From: Roseicyclus sp.
GTDB lineage: Bacteria > Pseudomonadota > Alphaproteobacteria > Rhodobacterales > Rhodobacteraceae
Length of the DNA stretch: 64,000 nucleotides
Reading direction: 5' to 3'
NCBI GenBank assembly: GCA_018401965.1
Contig: JAGYJU010000002.1
Coordinates: forward strand, 111,110-175,109
Part shown: positions 27,000 through 35,829 of the stretch, one piece after another
Layout: each line of letters begins with the position of its first letter
How positions within the stretch are numbered: the first letter of the stretch is position 1
The notes under the pieces: model-generated
The model's database searches: none
What the model was told of the DNA's origin: nothing
Seen by the model: only the letters and a program-made list of their open reading frames with translations
Made by a program: the position numbers and the translations under genes

Positions 27000-28445
27000 T
27001 CAGATCTCCCGCCAGCGGCGATTGTCGCGATGCATCAGGATCGCCGCTTCCTCGGGCCCGGTGCTGCCCGCGTCATAGGGCACCGGGCGGTCGCCGCGCG
27101 CCTCCCAGCCCGCGATGATCGGGTCGGTCCAGCCCCAGGCGGCCTCCACCTCGTCGCCGCGCATGAACAGGGTCTGGTTGCCCCGGATCACGTCCATGAT
27201 CAGACGTTCATAGGCGTCGGGCACATCGGCCACCTCTGGCCCGAGGGCATCGGCGAAACTCATGTCCAGCGGCACATCGATCAACCGCATGCCCCCCGGC
27301 CCCGGTTCCTTGATCGTCACCCGCAGATCTATGCCTTCGTCGGGTTGCAGCCGGATCGACAGGACATTGGCCCGGTTGCCCGCATCGGCATCAAAGATGG
27401 AATGGGGCGTTTCCTTGAAATGAATGACGATTTCCGATTTCCGCGCCTTGAGCCGCTTGCCGGTGCGCAGGTAGAAGGGCGTTCCGTTCCAGCGCCAATT
27501 GGCGATATGCAGCTTCATCGCGATGAAGCTTTCGCTGCGGCTGGCCGGGTTTTCCACGTCCTCGACATAGGAGGGCTTGGCGCCCGCCTTGTATTGCCCG
27601 CGCACGATATGGTCGGGATATACCGGGTCGAGCGCCCGGATCACCTTGAGCTTTTCATCGCGCACCGCGTTGGGTTCGAACCGCGCGGGCGGTTCCATCG
27701 CGGTCAGGCACAAGAGCTGCATCAGGTGGTTCTGCACCATGTCACGCATGGCGCCCGATTTGTCATAATAGGCCCCGCGCCCGGCCACGCCGACCTCTTC
27801 GGCCACGGTGATCTGCACATGGTCGACGTATTGCGAATTCCACAGCGGCTCGAACAAGGTATTGCCAAAGCGCACCGCCATCAGGTTCTGCACGGTTTCT
27901 TTGCCAAGGTAATGGTCGATGCGATAGATCTGCGTTTCGTTGAAATGCGCGGCCAAGGTCGCGTTCAGCGCGCGGGCCGTTTCAAGATCACGGCCAAACG
28001 GTTTTTCTACAACGATCCTGGCATCTTGCCGGGCAATGTTGAAGTGATGGAGCCGCTCTGCCAGCGCCCCGAACAGGCTGGGCGCGACCGAGAAATAAAA
28101 CGCCTGCACCACCGCATCGCGCATTTCCGCCCGCAGATCGGTCCATCCGGCATCGCCCATCGCATCCACGGCGACATAGCTCAACCTGTCGCAAAACGCG
28201 GCAATCCCCTTGGGGTCACGCTTGGCGGCGGGCAAAAACGTCTCGATCGCTTCCACGACCTGCGCCCGCCAGGCCACGCTATCCTGTTCGGTTCGGGCGG
28301 CGCCGATGATCCGCGCATCGGGCGGCATCTGCCCATCGCAGAACCGGCGAAAAAGTCCCGGCAAGATCTTGCGCTTGGCCAGGTCGCCCGTGGCTCCGAA
28401 AATCACGAGGTCGAACGGATCGACCGGAATAACACGCGAAACCAT
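27000..28445 (-). CDS. zwf: Glucose-6-phosphate 1-dehydrogenase
   Basis: 481 residues, normal length. Oxidises glucose-6-phosphate to the lactone with NADP or NAD. The Rossmann motif GATGDLAKRKILPGL lies at 18-32 and the active site RIDHYLGKE with the catalytic His in mid-protein. First gene of zwf-pgl-pgi. The AGGGGAAAGGCG leader provides the ribosome binding site, and the palindrome GTTAGCGCTAAC at 28476-28487 sits 31 nt before the ATG, where a LacI-type repressor could block transcription. Confidence 0.96.
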   Translation of the reverse strand: MVSRVIPVDPFDLVIFGATGDLAKRKILPGLFRRFCDGQMPPDARIIGAARTEQDSVAWRAQVVEAIETFLPAAKRDPKGIAAFCDRLSYVAVDAMGDAGWTDLRAEMRDAVVQAFYFSVAPSLFGALAERLHHFNIARQDARIVVEKPFGRDLETARALNATLAAHFNETQIYRIDHYLGKETVQNLMAVRFGNTLFEPLWNSQYVDHVQITVAEEVGVAGRGAYYDKSGAMRDMVQNHLMQLLCLTAMEPPARFEPNAVRDEKLKVIRALDPVYPDHIVRGQYKAGAKPSYVEDVENPASRSESFIAMKLHIANWRWNGTPFYLRTGKRLKARKSEIVIHFKETPHSIFDADAGNRANVLSIRLQPDEGIDLRVTIKEPGPGGMRLIDVPLDMSFADALGPEVADVPDAYERLIMDVIRGNQTLFMRGDEVEAAWGWTDPIIAGWEARGDRPVPYDAGSTGPEEAAILMHRDNRRWREI

Positions 28446-28475
28446 GATCGCCTTTCCCCTGCCGGTTCAGGGTCT

Positions 28476-28487
28476 GTTAGCGCTAAC
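28476..28487. promoter_or_regulatory. LacI-type operator upstream of zwf
   Basis: Perfect 12-bp palindrome GTTAGCGCTAAC with the central CG typical of LacI-family sites. The same core, extended to 14 bp, lies before edd at 43398-43411. Both genes feed the Entner-Doudoroff pathway, so a shared regulator is likely. The regulator is probably not the LacI protein at 50247, whose own region has a different core. Confidence 0.75.
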
Positions 28488-28619
28488 GGACCCAGTCGCC
28501 TTGGCGCATACACAAAGCCAGGGCCCAAGTCTAGCAAAAGCCAAGCGCGCGCAACACCATCGCCCGCGACCGCGCCAGATCGGGCGGAATGCCGCAGACA
28601 CAGGGCTATTCACTGTAGG

Positions 28620-28899
28620 GCGGAAAGTTATTGAAAGTTAGCTTGTTGTCTGAATTGCTGTCGACGGCTTTGAGGATGGCAACGATGATCTCATTAGTTC
28701 AGTTTTGCGGAAATTCCGACACGCGAGGAAAGAAAGGGCGTCTACATAGGCTCAAGCGATCCTTGGGCTGATCCTCTTTCGATGTTGACGGGCTGCACTG
28801 ATGATGGCGGCCTACCGCTTTGGGCGCACCTTGTCCGGTTCACAACTCAACCGACTTGGGTTCCGGACGTGACCGCCAGTCCTGCCACGCGACGTTGAC
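28620..28899. other. Low-coding region at the left edge of the IS remnant
   Basis: Between the zwf leader and the recognisable transposase fragments there are about 280 bases with lower GC than the flanks and no credible gene. A short direct duplication (GAAAGTTA at two nearby places, about 28624-28641) marks the left edge. It may be the decayed left end of the insertion element. Confidence 0.35.
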
Positions 28900-29819
28900 G
28901 GAGACTTTGTGAGGGATTGATCCGACGCATGGCCTGCGCCTTCAGCCGTCTCACGGTCGAAGGACGGACTGAAGACGGTGATACGAAGGTCCAGCGTCAT
29001 ATCGCGTTAGACGGCAAGACACTGCGAGCCAGCAAGGACGGGGAAGCGCGCGCTGAACATGTCTTATCGGCGTTTTGCGCAGCGCTCGAACAATCTGCCG
29101 GCCATACCTCCTCCCGAGGTAAAGGCCGGGAGATCCCAGATGCCAGGCTGATCGAGACCATTGATCTTGAGGGATCATTGTCACGGGAGACGCAATTTTT
29201 CGCCAAAAAACAATCGCTTCGGATTGTGGAGAAGGGTGGTGATTTCTGCTCCCAGTGAAAGCGGCAGTCCAGAAAGACCTTGCGAAGAAATCGAAACGGC
29301 CTTCAGGAGCCGGTTTTCCCTGGCGGTTTGCAGAAACACCGAGCGTGGGACATGGTCGGATTGAAGCCCGTGACGTGGCTGTCCTACCCGCTGATGCACT
29401 CAGATCACATGCGCCCCACTGGGACAACCGTCTCCTCCATCGTCCATCATTATAATGAGAGCACGTTCAAGCCAAGGGCAAACCGTCAAAACGGAAACAG
29501 AAACCATCTACCTGATCTCCAGTCTGAACTCTCCTGACCCCAAGTACGTGCTGCAGCTCAATCGGGAATCACTGGAAAATCGAGATCATGCACCGAGACA
29601 AAGACGTCCTCCCCGGCGAGGACCGCTACACCAACAGATCAGGCATGCGCCCCGCAACATCTTCACTTGACCAGCGCTGCCAGAACTCTCAAGCGCATCG
29701 CAAAGTCGCCCACCAGGGCAATCGAAATCGTCCAAGACAACCGAGAAAAGGCCGTCCGTCTCATCTCAGATCAAGCCGCAACTACCTTTCTCTGAATCGC
29801 CCTGCCGCAGACAGACGCG
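28900..29819 (+). pseudogene. Decayed ISAs1-type transposase
   Basis: Fragments of one DDE transposase appear in order but in different frames. About 28980-29255: HIALDGKTLRASKDGEARAE, then EHVLSAFCAALEQSAGHTSS and IVEKGGDFCS. About 29255-29440: KAAVQKDLAKKSKRP and GHGRIEARDVAVLPADAL. About 29490-29670: TETETIYLISSLNS, YVLQLNRESLE and RHAPRNIF; a neighbouring frame has MHRDKDVLPGEDRYTNRSG. The DGKTLR and IVEKGGDY-like motifs match the ISAs1/H-repeat family from memory. With several frame changes and internal stops this is true decay, unlike the single-base breaks elsewhere. No intact terminal repeats were found. Confidence 0.7.
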
Positions 29820-30779
29820 CTAGGCCGGCTGCATCGCACAGAGCAATTCGAACATCACCGAGGCACCAAGCCAGGCGGTGATGCCACCGGTGTCAAAGGG
29901 CGGCGACACCTCGACCAGGTCGGCCCCGATGATGTCGAGCCCCCGCAAGGCCCGCACGCAAGACAGGGCCTGGTAGGATGTCGCCCCCCCCACCTCGGGC
30001 GTGCCGGTGCCGGGCGCATAGGCGGGATCGATGAAATCGATGTCGAAACTGACATAGGCCGGCCGCGCGCCCACGATCTCGCGGGCGATCTGCATCACCA
30101 TGGGCCAGCCTAGGTCGAAACATTCCTCGATCGGCATGATCCGCACGCCCCGGTCACGGCCATATTGAAAATCTTCGTCGTTGTAGGATGTGCCGCGCAT
30201 CCCGATCATCACGCAGGCGGTCGGATCAAGACAGCCTTCCTCGATCGCCTGGCGAAACGGGTTGCCATGGGTCAGGGTCTTGCCGCCGAAATAGGCCGGG
30301 TACAAATCGGTATGGCTGTCCAGTAACACCAACCCAAAGGCCGCACCGCGCGCGGCGCGCAATTCGCGCAGCACCGTCAAGGTGCACAGGTGATCGCCCC
30401 CCACCATGAAGGGCCTGGTGCCCTGCGCAAGAACGTCGCGCACAAAGCCTTGCGCATTGGCCAGCGCCGCGTCCTGGTCGACCGGGCTCATCGCGACATC
30501 GCCCAGATCGGCGATGCGTGCCGCCTCGAAGGGAAACTGCCCGGTCGCCCGATTGCCCGCACGGATCATGGTCGAGGCATCGCGCAAGGCCCGTGGCCCA
30601 TGCCGCGCGCCGGGCCGGTTCGACGTGGCCCCATCCCAGGGCAGGCCGAAAATCCCGATATCGACCTCGGCCCGGCGCGGGTGATCGGGGGGCAGATAGG
30701 GCAACCGCATGAAGCTTGGAACCCCCGCGTAACGCGGCAGATCCGTTCCGGAGGGCGGTTGAAAAAACGGGTCGGACAT
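29820..30779 (-). CDS. Ureohydrolase family protein (agmatinase or guanidino-acid hydrolase)
   Basis: 319 residues from MSDPFFQPPSG, with AAGGAA 8 nt before the start; other starts lie 24 and 39 nt upstream. Two-manganese ureohydrolase motifs are present: VGGDHLCTL, LLDSHTDLYPAYF and SFDIDFIDPAYAPGTGTPE. It splits a guanidino compound into urea and an amine, but the substrate is uncertain: SpeB-type agmatinase or guanidinobutyrase/guanidinopropionase are all possible. A second family member is at 60243. The 3' end abuts the transposase remnant, so its downstream context was disturbed. Confidence 0.82.
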   Translation of the reverse strand: MSDPFFQPPSGTDLPRYAGVPSFMRLPYLPPDHPRRAEVDIGIFGLPWDGATSNRPGARHGPRALRDASTMIRAGNRATGQFPFEAARIADLGDVAMSPVDQDAALANAQGFVRDVLAQGTRPFMVGGDHLCTLTVLRELRAARGAAFGLVLLDSHTDLYPAYFGGKTLTHGNPFRQAIEEGCLDPTACVMIGMRGTSYNDEDFQYGRDRGVRIMPIEECFDLGWPMVMQIAREIVGARPAYVSFDIDFIDPAYAPGTGTPEVGGATSYQALSCVRALRGLDIIGADLVEVSPPFDTGGITAWLGASVMFELLCAMQPA

Positions 30780-30852
30780 GGGCTGGGTTCCTTGTTCGGG
30801 CATCGCCGGTCGGCCCAAGGCTATCGGCGGGCGCGGGCGCTGTCACGCGCGA

Positions 30853-31449
30853 TCACGCCTCCAGTTCGCTGTCCCAGTACAGGAAATCAAGCCAGCTGTC
30901 ATGCAGGTGATTGGGTGGGAACTTGCGCCCCATGTTGCGCATTTCCTCGGACCCGGGCTGGCGCGGGGCCTTGCGCAGCGCAAGACCCGACTGGCGCAGG
31001 CTTTTGGATCCCTTGTGCAGGTTGCAGCGCGAACAGGCGGCGACGACGTTTTCCCAGCTCGTCACCCCGCCCCGGGCGCGCGGCACCACGTGATCAAAGG
31101 TCAGATCGCCCTTTGCGCCGCAATACTGACAGGAAAACTCGTCGCGCAAGAACAGGTTGAAGCGCGTGAAGGCCACCCGTTTTTGCGGTTTGACGTAATC
31201 CTTGAGCACGACCACCGACGGGATGCGGATCTCGGTCGAGGGCGACCGCACCACCTCGTCATATTCGGCCACGATATCCACCCGGTCGAGCCAGGCGGCC
31301 TTGACCGCCTCTTGCCAGGGCCACAGCGACAGGGGGTAGTAGCTCAGCGGTCGGTAATCCGCGTTCAGCACCAGCGCAGGGTGGCTTTTCAGCGCGCCCG
31401 GTTCGCGCACGAAATGCGTCCTGAACTCGATTTCTGTCGCAGCCTGCAT
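30853..31449 (-). CDS. HNH endonuclease family protein
   Basis: 198 residues. The HNH core has CQYC and CSRC zinc pairs around DLTFDHVVPRARGG and SWENVVAACSRCNLHKGS. The N-terminal part (HPALVLNADYRPLSYYPLSL) is typical of a chromosomal McrA-like family widespread in alphaproteobacteria. It is not next to a methylase or phage genes, so a housekeeping or repair role is more likely than restriction. Convergent or divergent coupling to neighbours is not evident. Confidence 0.88.
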   Translation of the reverse strand: MQAATEIEFRTHFVREPGALKSHPALVLNADYRPLSYYPLSLWPWQEAVKAAWLDRVDIVAEYDEVVRSPSTEIRIPSVVVLKDYVKPQKRVAFTRFNLFLRDEFSCQYCGAKGDLTFDHVVPRARGGVTSWENVVAACSRCNLHKGSKSLRQSGLALRKAPRQPGSEEMRNMGRKFPPNHLHDSWLDFLYWDSELEA

Positions 31450-31658
31450 AAGCTATATCGCCTCCGCCCTGTCTGCCCGTCTGGACCAACACAAGGGCGG
31501 GGAACCCGCCCCAGCATGCACCCACTATATCTGGGCTTTCCCATCCCGCAAGCAATACTACATCCTGTGGGTCTCACAGGATGGCATAGACCGGTTTTCT
31601 GACGGTTTCGTGACGACCCGGCACAAAACCGGCACAAGATCGGGTGCACAAGATCGGG

Positions 31659-32327
31659 TCAGTCAAGCCCGAAGCGATGCCGCAAGAAGGCCAGCGCCAC
31701 CTGCAAGCCATCGGGCGCGATGCCATGGGCGGTGCCCTTCATCACATGGGCATAGACCTCGATCCAGCCCGCCTCTTGCAGCGCTTCGGCCGCCTCGGGC
31801 ATGGCGGTGACGGGCACCACGTCATCCTGGTCACCATGGACCAACAGGATCGGCGGGCGCACCACCACCTCGTCGGCCAGGGTTTCGGGCGACATCAGGC
31901 GGCCCGAAAACCCCACGACCCCGGCAAAGGCCTCGTCGCGGCGCGGCGCAACCTGCAGGCTCATCATCGTGCCCTGGCTGAACCCCACCAGCGCCACCTG
32001 TTCGGCGATCATGTCTTCCTCGACCATCATCCGGTCGATGAAGGCGTTCAGGTCATCGGCGGCGCGCGCCATGCCCTCGGCGGCGGCCAGTTCCGACGAT
32101 CCGTCGATCCAGGGGATGGGGAACCACTGATAGCCCATCGGGTTCATGCCACAGCGCTCGGGCGCATTGGGGGCCAGGAACAGGGTGTTGGGCAGATGCG
32201 GGGCCAAGGGCTCCGACAGGCCCAACAGATCCTGCCCATCGGCGCCATAGCCGTGCAGGAAAATCACCATGCTGTCGGCCTCGCCCGATGCGGCCTCGAC
32301 CCGACCAAATTCCAAACCCCGTGTCAC
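31659..32327 (-). CDS. Phospholipase/carboxylesterase family alpha/beta hydrolase
   Basis: 222 residues from a GTG start (VTRGLEFGR) that overlaps the glycosylase stop by 4 nt (GTGA), which settles the start. The fold is that of the short-chain carboxylesterase family: FLHGYGADGQDLLGL oxyanion segment, nucleophile Ser in VGFSQGT, Asp in LLVHGDQDDVVP and His in GTAHGIAPDG. It should hydrolyse short acyl esters or lysophospholipids in the cytoplasm. The substrate is not known. Confidence 0.88.
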   Translation of the reverse strand: MTRGLEFGRVEAASGEADSMVIFLHGYGADGQDLLGLSEPLAPHLPNTLFLAPNAPERCGMNPMGYQWFPIPWIDGSSELAAAEGMARAADDLNAFIDRMMVEEDMIAEQVALVGFSQGTMMSLQVAPRRDEAFAGVVGFSGRLMSPETLADEVVVRPPILLVHGDQDDVVPVTAMPEAAEALQEAGWIEVYAHVMKGTAHGIAPDGLQVALAFLRHRFGLD

Positions 32328-32959
32328 AGCGCGCCCTCCCGATCTGTCGCAAGCCGGTAGTAAGCCCAAAGCGCGCGGGCGGCAACCGCGCGCACCGGGG
32401 CCCAGCCTTGCGCCATGGCGCGCAGATCCCGCTCGGACGGGCGCGCCGGCAGCCCAAAGACGCGGGCCGCAGCCACCTGCAGGGCCAGGTCGCCTGCGGC
32501 GAACACATCGGCATGGCCAAGCGCGAATGTCGCGTAGATCTCGGCGGTCCAGCGCCCGATGCCGGGCAGCGCGGTCAGGGTCGCCACCACCTCTTCGCTC
32601 GTGCTGTCGCGCAACCGGGCGTAATCCGGATCGGCCAGGGCCAGCGCGCGCAGGTAGCCGATCTTGGGCCGCGACAGGCCGCAGGCGCGCAGGCTTTCCT
32701 CGCTGGCCGATGCCACCGCGTGCGGCGCACACAAGCCCGCCGTCTCCAGCCGCGCCAGGATTGCGGAGGCGGATGCCGTCGACACCTGTTGGCCGACGAT
32801 CGCCGCCATCAACGCGCCGAACCCATCGGCGCGCCGTCGCAACGGCAACGGCCCAACCGCCGCAAGGATCGGCCCGAAGCGCGCATCGCGCGCCACCAAA
32901 ACCACCGCCCCCGCCGCCAGATCGGCCTCTGTCTCGATCCGTGTAGGGGCCATGCCCAT
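32324..32959 (-). CDS. DNA-3-methyladenine glycosylase II (AlkA-type)
   Basis: 211 residues. It has the helix-hairpin-helix glycosylase fold: GFGALMAAIVGQQVSTASA, the hairpin LPGIGRWTAEIYATFAL and the catalytic Asp in FAAGDLALQ. Removes alkylated purines to start base excision repair. The ATG at 32959 follows GGAAAGGTGAAGCG, part of the intergenic repeat at 32963-32983, which therefore supplies its ribosome binding site; a second ATG lies 6 nt downstream. Translationally coupled to the esterase gene. Confidence 0.9.
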   Translation of the reverse strand: MGMAPTRIETEADLAAGAVVLVARDARFGPILAAVGPLPLRRRADGFGALMAAIVGQQVSTASASAILARLETAGLCAPHAVASASEESLRACGLSRPKIGYLRALALADPDYARLRDSTSEEVVATLTALPGIGRWTAEIYATFALGHADVFAAGDLALQVAAARVFGLPARPSERDLRAMAQGWAPVRAVAARALWAYYRLATDREGAL

Positions 32960-32962
32960 CGC

Positions 32963-32983
32963 TTCACCTTTCCCTAAATACGC
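32963..32983 (-). repeat. Intergenic repeat, copy 2, serving as a ribosome binding site
   Basis: On the minus strand GCGTATTTAG then GGAAAGGTGAA, directly before the glycosylase start. The GGAAAGGTGA part is a Shine-Dalgarno sequence 4-10 nt before the ATG. Copies at 24656 and 41517. Confidence 0.7.
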
Positions 32984-33067
32984 ACGGCACCCTGCCCGCC
33001 ACGCCACCACAGCCGCCGCGGGATCGGACCACTGGACGACCTTGGGGAAAACCGCTACCGCAGAGCC

Positions 33068-34324
33068 ATGGCAGATACGACCCCACAGATCGCTCACCCG
33101 CAGATCGCCGCGCAAGCCGCGCCCGACGACACCCGTGCCAAGCGCAATGTCGCGGTGCTGGTCGCGGCGCAGGCCGTTCTTGGCGCGCAGATGCCGCTGA
33201 TCTTCACCGTCGGTGGCCTGGCGGGGTTGATGATCGCCCCCTCGCCAGCGCTGGCCACCATCCCGATTTCGCTGATCGTCTTCGGCTCGATGACCACGGC
33301 GCCCTGGCTGTCTGCCCTGATGCAACGCCATGGGCGGCGCGCGGGGTTTTTCGTCGGCGCCATGGGCGGCGCGATCGGCGCGGGCGTCTCGGCCACGGGA
33401 CTTTGGATCGATAGTTTCGCGCTGTTCCTGATCGGGTCCTACCTGACCGGCATCTACATGTCGGCGCAGGGATTCTACCGTTTTGCCGCCGCCGATACCG
33501 CATCGGACAGCTTTCGCCCCAAGGCGATTTCCTATGTGATGGCGGGCGGGCTCTTGTCCGCGCTGATCGGGCCGCAGCTGGTGAAATTCACCGTCGATGC
33601 GACGATCATTCCCTTTGTCGGGTCTTACGCCTTTGTCGTGCTGATCAATCTTGCCGGTGCGGGGCTGTTCGCGTTTCTCGACGTGCCCAAACCCGTTCCG
33701 CCCAAACCGGGCGACGCGGTCGGGCGCAGCCGCCGCGACCTGCTGCGCGATCCCAAGATCGCGGTCGCGATCATTTGCGGCATGGTGTCTTACGCGCTGA
33801 TGAACCTGATGATGACCTCGACGCCGCTTGCCGTGGTGGGCTGCGGTTTCACCACCGGCAATGCCGCCGATATCGTGTCGGCGCATGTGATCGCGATGTA
33901 TGCGCCGTCTTTTGTCACCGGCCACCTGATCGCGCGGTTCGGCGCGATGCGCATCGTGGCGCTTGGCCTGTTCCTTCTGGCCTGTGCGGGGGGCGTGGCG
34001 ATGACGGGGGTGGAGCTGTTTCAGTTCTTCTGGTCGCTGATCCTGTTGGGCGTGGGCTGGAATTTCGGCTTCATCGGCGCGACCGCGATGCTGACCCAGG
34101 CGCATCGCCCCGAGGAACGCGGCCGCGTCCAGGGGATGAATGATTTCCTGGTCTTTGGCTGTGTCACCTTTGCCTCGCTCGCCTCGGGCCTGATGATGAG
34201 CCTGGGCGACAATGTGCAGGACGGCTGGACCGCGATCAACATCGCGATGGTGCCCTTCCTGATGCTGGCGGGGGCGGCGCTGATCTGGCTGGCGCTGCGC
34301 CCCAAGGATGCCTACGCGCTCTGA
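33068..34324 (+). CDS. MFS transporter
   Basis: 418 residues with about twelve membrane helices. The cytoplasmic loop 2-3 has MQRHGRRAGFFVGAMGG, matching the MFS signature G-x-x-x-D-R-x-G-R-R in a shortened form, and the second half has RFGAMRIVALGLFLLACAGG at the same place. The central loop carries VPKPVPPKPGDAVGRSRRDLL. Inner-membrane secondary transporter with unknown substrate. It stands alone, on the opposite strand to the flanking genes. Confidence 0.85.
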   Translation: MADTTPQIAHPQIAAQAAPDDTRAKRNVAVLVAAQAVLGAQMPLIFTVGGLAGLMIAPSPALATIPISLIVFGSMTTAPWLSALMQRHGRRAGFFVGAMGGAIGAGVSATGLWIDSFALFLIGSYLTGIYMSAQGFYRFAAADTASDSFRPKAISYVMAGGLLSALIGPQLVKFTVDATIIPFVGSYAFVVLINLAGAGLFAFLDVPKPVPPKPGDAVGRSRRDLLRDPKIAVAIICGMVSYALMNLMMTSTPLAVVGCGFTTGNAADIVSAHVIAMYAPSFVTGHLIARFGAMRIVALGLFLLACAGGVAMTGVELFQFFWSLILLGVGWNFGFIGATAMLTQAHRPEERGRVQGMNDFLVFGCVTFASLASGLMMSLGDNVQDGWTAINIAMVPFLMLAGAALIWLALRPKDAYAL

Positions 34325-34339
34325 GTGCAAGGGCACGCG

Positions 34340-35110
34340 CTACCAGCGCCCGGTGACCGCCACCCGCATCAGCCCCAGCCGCGCGGCGAATTCGCTGCCA
34401 TCCAGCTTGCCCTCGATCACCCGTTCGGGACTGTCGCGCGCGGCGCGCAGCACGCCCTCGGCCCGCCAGCCGGCAAACAACGCCGGGGCGGCGGATCGCG
34501 GCACCAGGGCCCGCGCGTCACGCGCCCGCGCCAGCCGCGCAAGCCCGTCCCGGGCCAGGTCGCGCACGGCTTGCGGCCTGCCTTCGACCAGCGGCACGCG
34601 CCCCGCCGCCTCGAGCGCCGGGATGGCGCGCAAGAACGCCGCAAGCCCAAAGGCCCAACCGGCATCGCGCAACACCGGCTCTGCCCCCGGCCCGGCCCCT
34701 AGCGCGCGGGCCGCGACCGTGACCAGCGTGCCGGCCGTGTCGGCAAGATAGGCGTCAAAGGCGGCCCGATCCTCGAACGGATCGCTGTAGATGTCCCAGC
34801 GGCGCGCCGCGACCAGCGCATCCAGCCCGCCGACCAGACCGGCGGGGATGGCGGCGGCAAGCGGCGCCACCACCTCATGGGCGCGCGGCGGGCGGCCCAT
34901 GGCCAAGTCCTCGATCACGTCGCGCCAGAATTGCAGCCGCATTTCCGCGATCACCGGCTCGGCTGTTACCCAAGGGGCGCGGCTGACCTCGATGTTGAAG
35001 GCATAAAGCGGGAACAGCACCCGGCGCGCGGCCAAGGGCGCGGCCATGGTGGCGCGAAACCGGTCGGGATCGCCACGCGCAACCAGATCGGCACAGGCCT
35101 GAACGCTCAT
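34340..35110 (-). CDS. Squalene/phytoene synthase-fold protein, NDUFAF6-like
   Basis: 256 residues. The fold is recognisable (LFPLYAFNIEVSRAPWV, AEMRLQFWRDVIEDLAMG, YLADTAGTLVTVAARALG), but the first Asp-rich motif of true carotenoid or squalene synthases (DDxxD) is absent: the position reads FNIEVSRA. This suggests a non-enzymatic member like the complex I assembly factor NDUFAF6, common in alphaproteobacteria. No carotenoid genes lie nearby. Start overlaps the stop of the methyltransferase gene by 4 nt. Confidence 0.78.
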   Translation of the reverse strand: MSVQACADLVARGDPDRFRATMAAPLAARRVLFPLYAFNIEVSRAPWVTAEPVIAEMRLQFWRDVIEDLAMGRPPRAHEVVAPLAAAIPAGLVGGLDALVAARRWDIYSDPFEDRAAFDAYLADTAGTLVTVAARALGAGPGAEPVLRDAGWAFGLAAFLRAIPALEAAGRVPLVEGRPQAVRDLARDGLARLARARDARALVPRSAAPALFAGWRAEGVLRAARDSPERVIEGKLDGSEFAARLGLMRVAVTGRW

Positions 35111-35829
35111 GCCGGGCGCACCACCGACAAGAGATAGCCGGTTTCCCCCCGATGTGCGCGCCAGCCCGCGATCTCGGTTTCCGCAGCGTCCAGCACGGCG
35201 GCCAGCCGGTCATCGGCACCGGGGCGCAGGCGGGCGATCCGCGCCTCCATCGGGCGGTAGTAACTGTCCCAGGCGATGTCGGACAGCCGACGGGTGGACA
35301 TCGTCTGAAACCCCGCCGCCGTGATCTGCGCGGCGATGCCCGCCGCATCCGTCAGGCCGGCATAGCCTTCCCAGAACCCGACCGCGCCCCCGGACGGGGT
35401 ATCGGTGAAGAGGCAAGGCTCGGAAAAGGCGATGATCCCACCGGGCGCAAGCCGCGCGCACCAGGCGGTCAGTGCCGCCTCGATCCCGAGGAAATAGACC
35501 GCGCCCGCGCACCAGATGAAATCGAACGGCCCGTCCGAAACGGCCATGTCGCCCACCACAAGCGTCACGCGGGGGTCCGCGCCCCAACGCGCGCGCGCCG
35601 CCTCGATAAAGGGCGCATGCAGGTCGATGGCCGTGACATGGCCCGCAGGGGCTGCGCGCAGCAAGGCGCCGATATCACCGCCCGGCCCACAGGCCGCATC
35701 CAGAATGCGCGCCCCGGGCGAGAGCCCCGCCAGGCGCGCCGCCCAGGCGACATCGGCGGTTTCGCCCGGCCCTTCGCGGGGCAGATCGGCATGCAGGGTG
35801 AAGAACGCGGTGTCGGGCCAATCGGTCAT
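35107..35829 (-). CDS. Class I SAM-dependent methyltransferase
   Basis: 240 residues from MTDWPDTAFF, whose ATG overlaps the cimA stop (ATGA); an in-frame start 33 nt upstream would lie inside cimA. SAM-binding motif I is ARILDAACGPGGDIGALL, motif II is HVTAIDLHAPFI and motif IV is FDFIWCAGAVYFLG. Small-molecule methyltransferase with unknown substrate. Part of the tight series cimA, methyltransferase, NDUFAF6-like. Confidence 0.85.
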   Translation of the reverse strand: MTDWPDTAFFTLHADLPREGPGETADVAWAARLAGLSPGARILDAACGPGGDIGALLRAAPAGHVTAIDLHAPFIEAARARWGADPRVTLVVGDMAVSDGPFDFIWCAGAVYFLGIEAALTAWCARLAPGGIIAFSEPCLFTDTPSGGAVGFWEGYAGLTDAAGIAAQITAAGFQTMSTRRLSDIAWDSYYRPMEARIARLRPGADDRLAAVLDAAETEIAGWRAHRGETGYLLSVVRPA

